Source: Ailurus styani
Taxonomy: Eukaryota > Chordata > Mammalia > Carnivora > Ailuridae
Assembly (NCBI GenBank): GCA_002007465.1
Contig: LNAC01000066.1
Location: 968,381 to 1,032,380 of the forward strand
Direction of reading: 5' to 3'
Length of the DNA: 64,000 bases
The notes under the pieces are model-generated. The model searched no databases, was not told the DNA's origin, and was given only the letters and a program-made list of their open reading frames with translations. Positions within the stretch are counted from its first letter, which is position 1, and each line of letters begins with the position of its first letter. The position numbers and the translations under genes are program-made. Shown here one piece after another: positions 48,105 through 59,599 of this stretch.

Positions 48105-51100
48105 AGCACGTACGCAGATCTTCAACACACTTCTCTGCCTGAACGGGAAGAACAGAGGAAATTAGGCAACTGTGTGCACTTTCCCGGGGCTCTTGTTTCC
48201 CTGGCTCAGCAAAACTCGTGATTTAGTTCATTTACTCTCCACGGAGCATTTTCCAGAAACCATAGGGAACGTGAATGCTGGGCGCATGACTGGAAGGCTC
48301 AGAAAAGGCTATTTGTGTGAGTTTGGGGTTTCAGAGCCTACAAAAGCTGCGGTGTGAATGGCACATGAATGACCCTCCAACCCCCCTCCTCCCTGCGGCG
48401 CCGAGGTTGGACTCTGTGATTGAGGGGAAATGGCTTCCTGGTGACCCACTCACCCCACAAGGCCCCAGAATAAAGGCTCAGAACGTTCCTCCCCCCACCA
48501 TCACATGCCTCCCCAGCAAGCCGCTGTGTGGGGGCCACCTGTCCCCTCACAGCACACCTTACCCCCACGCCCCGCCCCGCCATGAGCTCTGTTGTGTCCT
48601 GATAATTGGAGTGCCCATATCGTTAGTATAAACCACACAGTTAGATCTAATATTTTAGATAGCCTCACGGCATCTTGCACGGAGCAGGCCCTTCACAAAT
48701 ACTGGTGTCTATTTTCTCTGTAGTTTACTTGTTCGCTTATTCAATGATTTTTGGACTCTGGGTGGAATATTCAAAAGTGACTCCAAAGGGGCGAGTTCAA
48801 GACGGATTAGTACTTCCATATTGAGCTCTGAGGGTATATTCTAGGTATCTAGAAAAGGCATGCAGGTCAGATCGTGGAGACAAGAAGAGTTTAATGGGAA
48901 GTCGGTTCAGGCTGTAAACTAGCCTACCTCTCTTCCCAACATGTCTCTTGGATCGATAAAAAAATAAATAAATAAAATTACTAATAATAACAACAAAAAT
49001 TAGTATTTTGAGAGTGTTTGCTTTTTGCCAGATGCTGCTATGAGTGCTTTACTCATTTAATGCACATTTTAACTTTGTAAGATAAATACTATTAATCTCC
49101 CTGTTTTATAAATTCCACGGGGCCTGGAATTCTGCTGTTAGAGATTCATTTCAACCACACCCTTTTCCTGGCAGTTCCCTCAATTTACATGCACACGCTC
49201 CTCAGTGTGACAATGTGATGGAGTATCCCAGATGAAGAACAAAGCTTTGTGTGAATTCGTTTACAAAATGCCTCCCCTCCTAGAAGGGTGCGCTTCTTGC
49301 CAGAGCTGGAGGAGGGCTCTGAAGAGAGAGCACAGGCAGAGTGCGGGATGAGAGTGGGATGAACACCTCCATCGTGTCAGTCTGGGAGCCCTGGCTCTGG
49401 GGTTTAACTGGGCAATGACTGCAGATGTGGACGAGAACAACTTTTGTGTCTTTTCAATGCGCAGTCATCCATTGACTCCAGACTAAACAAGAGTTTGGGG
49501 AAAGTGAATCTGAGCCTTAGAACAATGGCCCACCGACGCCTAGACCCGACATTCAGTCTACATACGGTTGTCAGGTGAGGGTGATTTTGTCCCCAGGGGC
49601 GCATTTGGCAATGTCCAGGGAGATTTTTTGTCTTGACTGGTGGGAGAGGAGCCAGGGTCGACCAGCATGTCGTGGATAGAGGCCAGATACGCTGCTATGC
49701 ACGTGACACTTGCTCAGGGCAGCCCCCTCACCACAGAGATGATCTGGTCCAAAACAGTAATAGTGCTGATGTTGAGAAGCCCTGTGAATCCATCTGGAGC
49801 TGCACTTGCATGGCTACAAGTCCTGGGCGCAGGTGCGAAGTGATTAATGGCCAGCCCAAATCCCAGGGGCGCCCTCCAGTGGCCATTGTGAATCTCAGGA
49901 GCGTCAATCCAGTGGGTGCCTCCAGATCTCCATTCTTTATGAAGAGCTGCAAGGGGCGTCCTCTACTTGACAGGCACTGTCCCCTCCCCTGTGCACACAT
50001 GGAGCATGAGGCTTCTCGCCTCAGGAGGAATCTCCTCTAATCCCCCAGTCTGTTAACTTTATGGAAACAGCTTTGTGTGACAAGAGAGAGTTACAAAGAT
50101 TCCCTTTCCTGATGAGGGAGCATGAAAACCAGGGAACTCTTTCTCTCTTGTGCCAAATAAATTTACCAAGTCAGTGCTGGGGCTTGTACTCCCCAACGCA
50201 GCAGAGGGGTATCTTCATTGTTCTCCTCGGAATATTAATGAGCTTAGCAACAACAGCAACCTCCTTCTGGGGTCCGTGAAACCAGCGAACCTCCTTACTT
50301 GTGTGCAAATCTCTGTGACACCCTCTTGAAATTGATCCTCCATCCTCAAAACAATGAAGGGGCATTATTCGTGCTTTTCTTTCTATTCCTGTAGTTTTTA
50401 AGCTCTTAGATAATTGCTTTGATCCTTACATGAAGTCTGTGTAAAATGCCAAAATTATTGGGAAGCATAAGCCTGAGACTCATTCTAGGTTCTTTTCTGA
50501 ATGAGTTGGGCGAGGCTATTTGCTCTCCCAGTCCCCAGACCATGTCCACATATGCCAAGCTAGGCGTCTGCTGACTTCTGATCAAACCACTCAGCCAGCT
50601 AGAATTGGTGGTGATGGGGGGGTGGTGGCAAGTGCCATGCTTCCCAGCCTCTAGAGGGCTGATTCTTTGGTTCAGGTGACTAATAAAACACCCATGCAAC
50701 AGCATTGAACTATCCGACCGCAGTCCTGGGCTTCCCGGGTCTCATATCAGCCGCCTCATTCCTACTGTGCTGGGGGTTGTGAAGAGGTCTGGTGAGCGGT
50801 TTGCCAACCTGTGGGAAGCTCAGAATCCATCTACTTAGCATGCTTCAGAGATTTCATGTTCAAAGGGAGCCTTGAAAAATAATGACCCAAGTGGTTCTTT
50901 CATCCCACCCGTAACTTGACCACGGACACTTCAGAAGAAATCAAAGAATGAAGCACTGTTTACCACCTTGTAAAGTATAAATCATTGTGGCTTCTTGAGA
51001 CTGTATATGTAGGAGGAAGAGGGCTGCACTTTGCTTAGTTTCAAAGCACTTATTTTTTTTTCAACGTAAAATACGTTGCTCAAACATCAGCTCAACATGA

Positions 51101-52630
51101 ATCTCTAATTATAAGAGCAAGTTCACCCTTCCCGTGAGCAGGTTCAGAGACCCCGTCAACCACGCTCTGTAGCGCCTGCGCAGGCGTCTAAAAGTTTTGT
51201 TCTGGTGGCAACAGGTATCGAGGAATATCTCAAGTGCTCCAGGGATCAAAAGCTAGTGAGGGAGAATTTGGGTAGTCATCTTAAAAGTTAATAAACCTAA
51301 CCATTAGCTTTGATCATTAGAAAAGTAATCTCTCCAATTTCCAAGCAACAAAACTTCTGAAAGCGCTGTCCTTAGCTTTAGGATCCCGAAACGAGATGTG
51401 CCACTTGAGGGCGCCATCGGGTTTTAAGAAAAGAACTTTCGGCTCTGTCGAAGTGCTCTATTTGGAGGCAATCTTTGTCCAACGAGTTCTATGAAATGAG
51501 ACGGAGTTTAGGTCTCACTTCTAGGAAATGGAAAGGAAACTGTAATCTAGTCTCTTTACACTCAAGTAGCATTAACCAAGATTCAGTCGACAAGTTCTAA
51601 ATTCCCTTTTACAAAGCTGCCTTTCACCCAGCCAAATGAAATAAAAAGGAATATTGTGTTAAAAGATGCCCTGTGTATTTTTGTAGAAGAGACAGTTGCT
51701 TAAGATCAACATTCCAATGGCAAGTGAGAAAAATAGTGGGAACAAACTGCATAATAGGAGCCGTCTGACTTTAAACTGGAAACCGAAACTGTTCGGTGTC
51801 CATGGGGAAAATCTTGGTTTTCTTGGGAGTTTGAAAACTCCCAGAGAGAAGAAAAGCTGCTATGGGATCTCAGCTTCCTTATCAGGCATTGTCTGCCCGA
51901 CGCAGGTCCTATTTCAGCGGGGACTAGTAGGAGATGAGAGAGAAGGCTGGCATTCCTAGACCAGGTGATGCAGAGACCTCCTGTAGGACAGAGTATGTGA
52001 AGGCTCTAGAGGGATTTTCAAGTTCAAGAAAGTGTATCAGTGTTCACAGAGAATTTTCAGAATGAGGCATTCACTAGGGCAGTAGACCGTAACAGAGAGT
52101 TAATGAGAACAGAACAGGGGGGGATTGATCCCAATTGGAAGTTCCTGTCCCTGCCTACCTTCCACCTCTCCGAATCTAGTCCACTTTTGGTACTCAGTGC
52201 GAGGTCCATGCTTTTCATGGAGCTGTCTTTTGTTTTTCCAAATGATCATTTTGCCTCTTAAATTTTCTTCTGCCATTATATTGCTCTGATTGTTTCATAT
52301 ATGAATGCAGCCTTCCCCATGGAACTATGAGACCCTGGAAAACAAGGAACAAAAATACTCTGTCTTTGGGATTCTTATTGCCCAGCCCAGCAACATGTTG
52401 GGCACATAATTAATGTTTTCAAATTCACTGAGCTGTCTAAAGAGAAATAAGAAAGATGAAGAAAGTTTCCTCCCATTTGCTTGTCTCTAAAGGAAGAGAA
52501 GGTGATTGCTATTGGTGAAAAAGCTTGAGGATGTCAAAGACTTGAACAGAAGTACGGATTCAAGTTTAAAAACACAGCCACACTAGGTGTTTGTCCTTCT
52601 TGATCTCCGCCTAGTTTGCCCAGTCCCCCA
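48102..52630. other. Long non-coding stretch
   Basis: I see no exon, RNA gene or domain here. A/T-rich spots (for example AAATAAATAAATAAAATTACTAATAATAAC near 48960-48990) are low-complexity only. Confidence 0.55.
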
Positions 52631-52649
52631 TCCTCTGTATTTATGAGCC

Positions 52650-53100
52650 CCTGTTTTGGTTTTTTGTTTTTTGTTTTTTTTTGCTTTTATAGATCCCACC
52701 TATAAGTGAGATCTTATGGTATTTATCTTTCTCTAACTGAAAGAAGTACGAAACCTTCTAGGTCCCCCCATGTTGTTGCAAATGGCAAAATTCCATTCAT
52801 TTTTATGGTTGAGTAATATTCCCCTGTGTGTGTGCGTGCCTGTGTGTGTGTGTGTGTGTGCGCGCCATATACCATAAACAAGTCACAAAGATGAAAAACA
52901 TAGCATAGGAAATATAGTTGATAATATTGGAATAACTTATAGAGTGACAGGTGACGACTATACTCCTCCTGGGGACACTGAGTACTGTACAGAATTGTCA
53001 AATCCCCGTGTTGTACACCTGAGACTAATATAATACTGTGTGTCAACTATACTCCAGTAATAAATACTAAAACACATACACACACATATTAAATTCTCTA
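52650..53100 (+). mobile_element. L1 LINE 3' untranslated end, internally deleted
   Basis: TATAGATCCCACCTATAAGTGAGATC, GGTATTTATCTTTCTCTAACTG, TGTTGTTGCAAATGGCAAAATTCC and GAGTAATATTCC are standard carnivore L1 3' region text. A (TG)n run (about 52828-52860) marks a junction. The end text ATAGGAAATATAGTTGATAATATTGG, TTGTACACCTGAGACTAATATAATAC and GTCAACTATACTCCAGTAATAAATA follows. No reading frame is retained. Confidence 0.85.
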
Positions 53101-54319
53101 CCCCCGAGGCTTCTTCTTCTTTTTTTTTTTTTTAAGATAAATGATCCTGCAACCATGCAACAATCCAAGAGCTGTGTTTTAGGAAAATGAATCTAGTACT
53201 GTTGTAAAGGTTAACCAGAAGGAGGAAAACCTGGCATCCGATATTTGTTATTGTTTATTAAATGCTGACTGTGAGCAAGCCACTTGATTATCTTTAAGCT
53301 GCAAGAATCTTGCTTGGAGAGAATTAAGCAACGCATCAAAGGCCTGGAGCAAATGGATGGTAGAACTGAGATTCAAGCTCTGAGTATGTGATCCAAAGAT
53401 TATGATCCTTTCACTGCACTGAGGGCTGTCTTTCTGGGATAATGGCTGTGGGATTTGAAGCTGTGGGCCAAGAAAGCACTCAGCCAGACCTGGGGTGAAT
53501 AGTGATGAGATTGCTCATCCCATGCCAGCTCAGCCTTCGTGGGTGGCGTGAGCACCGGTCCGTCCCTGGTTCTATCAGGGGCCTGGGCTCTAAGCCTTGC
53601 AGGTGTTGCTGTGTGACCAGCTGGAGGCTGCCCACCTCACTGAGGTCTCATCTCAGTACCAGCCAGCCACCCGGAGAGCTGGGATCGCATCCAACTCCTC
53701 CTGGAACTTCCAGCAGGGCTTTGCCCATCACTGGCACTCAGCATGTGTGGAACCGAACCTTCCAGAGGGAGATAGAGTAGTCTACCTACGGTTATGGCTG
53801 AAGGGCTGGAAGGGAAGCGTGGATTCCAAAGCCAATGCCAAATAAATCTAGAATTAGCGACTAATACATAGGAGAGTGAGGAAGAGTTTCACGTGATTCT
53901 AAGAGTCCACGTCCAGGAAATAAAAAGCTATTCCGAGAAGTGGTTAGAGTGGGCGAGGGTTAGGGGCACGATGCACTTGGAGCGTTACAATGACATCCAG
54001 ACGGAGTTGTCCGGTCCCAGCTCAAAATCGCGAGACTGGTGGCTGGGAGACCAACCAAGTGGAAATGTGTATTTGGAAGTTGTTCTGCCCATCCTGGTGG
54101 CTGTGACTTAAATATCATCCAAAATTTCACTACTTTTCTGTCCCTCTCACGCCACACTACCTGACCCGAGGCACCATTGCTTCTCATCCTGATTATCGTG
54201 GATGCTTCTTCCCTGGTCTGGGTGTTGCTGTGTTTACACCCCTGGCTCGCCCCTGACCTGTGCTCCGTACAGCAGGCAACAGCATCCTTCTAGAATGGCA
54301 TGCAGTTTGTGCTCCAGCT

Positions 54320-54870
54320 AAAGCCTGGCCATGGCCTCCCTCCACACTCTGAGTGGAAGCCCAAGCAAGTCCTCACAGAAGCCTGCTTGGCCCCACCTGA
54401 TGGGTAGCAGCCCCATCGGCATCCTCAGACCTCACCCTCCACCGGCCCCTGCTTTGCTGTCCCAGCTCCAGAAACACCAGCACCACCCCCCCGCCCCCGG
54501 CCTGCCCCTCGGGGGGCTGCTTCTGCTGAGAGCCTCCCCTGCCGCTCATCCCTGTGGTTCATCCCCTTCCCTACTGGAGGACTCTGCTCAAACGTCATTT
54601 TCTCCTTAAGGCCTCCTGCAACCCCTCACTTTCCAGTGACAGTAACCCCACCCCTAATCAACTCTCCTTGCCCTGTTTTTTTTTTTTTTTCCCCTCCTCA
54701 GGTCTTGTCTCCCTCTGCCATTCTGCATATTTTCCCTGCTTACTAAATTATTGTTAATTGTTTATTGTCCATCTCCCGACACTAGAGGCTGTGTGTGTGT
54801 GTTTCAGAAAGCATTTAGAACATTGCCTGGCGCGTGGTGAGCGGTCACTGAATATTAGTTGAAGGCATGT
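54320..54870 (+). repeat. L2 LINE fragment
   Basis: C-rich tract with GGAGGACTCTGCTCAAACGTCATTTTCTCC, then CTAAATTATTGTTAATTGTTTATTGTCCATCTCCCGACACTAGAGGCTG and GAATATTAGTTGAAGGCATG at the end, in the order of an L2 3' region. A T-run sits at about 54678-54690. Confidence 0.7.
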
Positions 54871-54942
54871 TGAATTATTGATGCAGACTAATGGTTTTAG
54901 CTGTGAGATTGCCAAGGGCAACCACATACAGAGAGGAGAAGG

Positions 54943-55012
54943 GACTTTGTTTTGTTTTATTTTTTGTTCAAGTTTTTATTTAAATTCCAGCCAGTTTTAA
55001 CATATGGCGTAA
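54943..55012. repeat. Short L1 3'-UTR fragment
   Basis: TTTTGTTTTATTTTTTGTTCAAGTTTTTATTTAAATTCCAGCCAG then TTTTAACATATGG resembles the carnivore L1 block ending in AAATTCCAGTTAGTTAACATA. Confidence 0.5.
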
Positions 55013-56611
55013 GAGAAGGGGACTTTGAGCCAACTTTGGGCCCAGAGGGGCCCCGTGGGCGGTCACCCAAGGCCATGCCACTGAGCTGGGACGTAAGCCT
55101 CTCCTCTGAGTTCCAGACCACCTGTTGGTCAAGACACCAAGCAGCTTCATCTCTCAGAGACTGGAAAGCCCACTAAGGGTGAAAAAAGGGGGGAGAGGAG
55201 GGGAAATATTAACCATTGGGAATCACGTGTTGGATCCCAGATGCCCAGGGGAAAAAATAGAGGATAATTTTTGGATCCGTGGCAGTGGGGTTACTTTAAA
55301 ATAAGGCAGGAATCAAAAGGATCTTCAGCAAAGAATAAAAATAAAAATAAAAAATAAAATAAAAAGATCTTCAGATGTGAATTGTCACCAGAACATGAGC
55401 TAATTTATTGAAACTCGGCAGTAACTTTACTAAAGCGTCCACTGGCAACATGGAAACTCAATATACTTTCTCCAGGAGGTTTAACAGCCACCAGAGATTT
55501 GTATCTAAAAGACCACAGGGTTTGTATCACTTGATGATGTGGTGACTATCTGGTTTCCCCTAGCTTTCCCTTAAAAGTCTTCTGGTTCTTTGCCTGGAAC
55601 TTTGTACAGTCAAGGTGGTCATACGTCTTGAATCAAGAAACGTGGTCCATTGTCCTCTGTCCAAACCCACAAGATTATTTCTGAAGACATCTGCCCATCA
55701 TGAGGCCTTGGAAGATTGGTTCATTGAAAGAAAGCTGTGTGGTTAATTGCCCGTGGCCCTCCAGACACAGCTGTCAGGCCCAGGGTTCAGCCAAGCAGCA
55801 AGACTCCACTGTAAATATCTGCTGATTAGCTCCTCAGCCAGGCAGGAAATTGGAAAGGCAAAGGGTAAAACCAGATCAGTGGAAAATAACTGCCCACTCA
55901 TCAGTGAATCTAGATATGAGAAGACCTCAGAGAGCATCATTACAAAAATGGCGAAACCTTTGCTATTGTCAGCAGCAATTCCGTGCACCCGTCTCCCGAC
56001 ATGAGATGACCTTTGATACAATCATCATCATCGCCACCATCATCAACAGTCTCAGGAGTGGAATGTATTTGTTAAGTTCTCACCGTCTGTACAGTGCTAC
56101 TCTAACCACCCAGAGAGCATACAGTCCAGTGGCCTCATCATTTAGATGTTCACTAAATAATCTAGAATTGTTGCCTAAGGCTGAAGCTGTCTTTCACAGA
56201 GACCAGCTTCCACTTGGCTGATGGGTTTTCTTGTAGTTATTGTTTTAACCTTTCATATATCATGATTCACGTTCTCATCAGACACAGGCAACTTTGGATT
56301 TCCTGCCGGGAAACAGTAATGAGCTAAACTATCTGAATAGTATTTTCATGAGTAGAAACCCATTTATTCCTCACAAAAACTCTGAGGGGCAGGGGTTATT
56401 TTTTACCAATTTATAAGTGATGAAACTGAAGCTCAGATAGGAAAGGTGACCTGTTGATTCATAATCTTGGATAAGTGGTAGAGTCCATGTTTGATGACTC
56501 TGGGAGAAAAGAAATTCCAGAGAGCTATAACTTTTCCAGAGGAGATCCTTAGCAGTTTACAAAGAAAAAGAGAGAGCACGAGCTCTTCACTTGAAAAGAT
56601 ATTGCTGACAC

Positions 56612-56613
<2 letters not shown>

Positions 56614-56659
<46 letters not shown>
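56614..56659. repeat. (GT)n microsatellite
   Basis: A pure GT run of about 23 units, followed by a GA-rich stretch at about 56677-56700. Long and uninterrupted, so likely polymorphic. Confidence 0.95.
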
Positions 56660-56662
<3 letters not shown>

Positions 56663-57699
56663 GGGAATGAGATGAGAGAGAGAGAGATAAAGACAGAAAG
56701 AGAATGAGAATGAATCCACTTGTGCTGATTCAAGAAGAAGACTGAGGTCAGGAAAATAATGCGAGTTGCAGTACCAGGGCCGAAGAAGAAGCTGCTCACA
56801 GGGCGCTGTGGACAGAGCCCACAGGACCCCGCTGAATGGGCAGACCAGGTCGCCTAAGGAGCTGAGAGAATCAGAACAGAACCTACATCTGGAAGGGAGA
56901 GAGGACTGAACTGGAAAGAAAGAAACAGCCACACAATCATTTCAAGCTCCTGAATGGGCCTGGATTCTGGAAGGAGAGTGAGAACAAGGAGTATCTGGAA
57001 ATGGCTGCACAGTGCAGCAAACCTGTGTGAGTCTGTGTGACGAGAGACCCCACTCTGTGAGACTGTGTGGCAACAGACCCTGCCCTGGAGAGTCGTGCCC
57101 CACTCTTTCTTACCTGAGTGACGGTCTCTGTTGCTCTTGCTGCCATGCCTCGCCCTCCCCTGCCCCTTCACCTCCCTTTGCCCTTGAACTTGGCCAGTTT
57201 CGATTCCTCAACCAGAACCAACCTAGACTGGACTTCCTCACAGAAACCTTCCCACTTTTTGTTCCCTGTGCCTTCTACAATACCATATTTGTAATTTCTT
57301 CTCAGGTTCCCTTGTGGAATCAGTGCCTCATTAGAGCAGAGGCTCTGTCCCTCATGTCCAGTACTGAGTCTCCAGCTCCTAGCAGAGAATCTGGTACAAA
57401 GAAGGGGCTCAGTCAGTACTTTTTAAATGGAATTGAGTGAAGATTTTGGATTCATGTCAGTGGACTCAGCAAATGCTGTGATCCAATGATCAGATAATAC
57501 TATTTCAGAAGAGAAACATGGACAGAGGCTTTTACCCTTGGGGGTTTATGTTTGAAAGTACTACTTTCCTTATGTAACTTTTTCTTGTGTTGGTTAACTT
57601 TCCAGTGTCATCATCATTCTGGAATTCATGGCAAGAATATAGAACAGGTTGACTTTCCTTCAGGGGCTACTGAGGGATACTCCATGTTTCAGGAAGATC

Positions 57700-58010
57700 T
57701 CTTGCCTTATAACAAACCACCTCAGCACTCACTGACTAAAACAACAATTATTTATTCTTTCTCACAATCCTTGAGTCAGATACTGAGTTAGGACTTGCTT
57801 GGGCTTCTTGGCTCCATAAGGCATTGGCTGGTTGTCACTGACTCAGCTGCCTCTAGGTGGGAGCCAGGCTGGCCTCCACGGCCCAAGAGGGCTTCACTCA
57901 CAGGTACAAGACATGTGACCACATACAGTGTAGGAAGACCTCCATGTTCCTTCATGTGGCTTCTTTCCCCACAATCACTTCTCTTATGACAGTGTAGACC
58001 ACTTCTTTAC
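57700..58010 (+). repeat. Old interspersed repeat, family unassigned
   Basis: Typical text of a common mammalian repeat: CTTATAACAAACCACCTCAGCACTC, ACTAAAACAACAATTATTTATTC, CTTGGCTCCATAAGGCATTGGCTGG and AAGAGGGCTTCACTCACAGG. I do not assign the subfamily. Confidence 0.5.
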
Positions 58011-59239
58011 AGCATGGCGACTGGGTTCCCAAGGGAAAGTGAAAGACCTTGAGTTCCTTAAAGGTAAGTCTAGAATTGACTAAGTGTTCTTTAGCTCATT
58101 CTATTGGCCAAAGTATGTTACAAGGCTGACTCATACTCTAATGGAAGGGAAATGGATCTCATCTCTTGGTGGATGGAGCAGCAGGTGTGAACAGGTAAGG
58201 GAGGAAGAGACAGCTTCTCTATGTGGAGACTCTCTGCTATACTTCCTATTGCCATACAGCTTTAAGACCTTCCCCAAAAGCAACCCTCCCCTTTCCTCAT
58301 CCCCATATTTAAGGCCCAATCTGAGCACATTAACCTTCTTTGGTGTTTTAAGTCTATTTGCCTTCATGTATCTTAAAGGAAAATCTGATTCTCAAAACAA
58401 AAACAGAAAACCAAATCTGTGTCAGGTGCCCAAGTTCTTGGCTCTAACTTGTAGATATACCTGCTTGCTGAAAGACTCCTGATACTATGTGTAAATGAAA
58501 TGACATTAGTCAGCTGCACTCAGATTCATAAAAAAAGAGATGACAAAGTTGAATTTGACTTAGCGGTTGTATTCTATGAAAGGTCATTTTGTATTTGCAA
58601 CCAGTTTGTGCTACTGAGTTAATGAGATTCTTTATAGAGACTTATGAATACTGAGTAATAGTCGCAAAGATCAAACACTGTGGCCGCCCCAAATATCAAG
58701 CCAATGAGTGCCACAATGGGTGGCAACAGAACATGGTGCCTCGGCCTCCAGATGTCAGCTCCCTGAAGTATAGAGAACGCTACTTGCACTGTAGCCTCCA
58801 GTAAATCTTTTCCTGAGGATGACTTCAAATCACAGATTGCAAAGGGTTATATTATCCAGTAAATTATCAAGCTGCTCAGGCTAGCCCACACCTGCACTGA
58901 CCCCCTCTCTGGTGGTACCCATACCAGTCAGGGTACCTCGGAAAGCTCCTAAGTTCTGAGTTCAAGATTCATCACTGGTGCTTACTAATTGTGTGGTCTA
59001 GGGCTAGTTGAGCCTCTGTGTCTTCTATGACCTTCTTGCAGGACTAAGGCAAGAACCAAATGAGAAAATAGATGTAAAAAGTAATGTGCAAACTGCAAAA
59101 CATTTCTACTTCTGGTATTTCTTTTAATTACAGCATCTCCTAGCATATAGACATTCTTAGCCACAGTCATAGATGACCCAGGGGACTAATGTATAAGTGG
59201 TTACTCTCCTAGTCACTGTTGTAACTCTACTTATTAACT

Positions 59240-59432
59240 CTTTTGCTCCTCAGTAATGCAAAATGTATTCATTATTATTCCCATTTGACATACGAATAAA
59301 TGGAAGCATGGGGAGGGTAAGTAGCCAGTCCAAAGTATTCCAGGCAGAAAATGATAGAGCTTAGATTTGAATCCAGACAGTCTGGCTTGAGAATTCATAC
59401 TCTACCACTAAGTCACACCATTTCATCATCTT
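59240..59432 (-). repeat. MIR SINE relic
   Basis: Reverse-oriented MIR: ATTATTATTCCCATTTGACATACG, GGGAGGGTAAGTAGCCAGTCCAAAGTATTCCAGG and TTTGAATCCAGACAGTCTGGCTTGAG. Confidence 0.75.
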
Positions 59433-59599
59433 AGAAACCATAATTGGTCCAGAAATAGGGCCATTGGTCAGTGATAATTAGAGCTGTTTTGGCACTGATG
59501 TGTGGACAGAGAGAGAAGGAAGCTCTCTTTCTGTTGGAATCAGGTCAGCCTGGAAGCAGTGACAACTATTTCCACTGACACACAGAAAAAACTCTCTAT

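Noticed and set aside
48049..48110. Repeats considered as a CRISPR-like array
   Set aside because: It is a simple dinucleotide microsatellite in a vertebrate genome, with no spacer structure.
52723..53046. 107-codon minus-strand open frame
   Set aside because: It is the antisense of an L1 3' untranslated end and its TG repeat.
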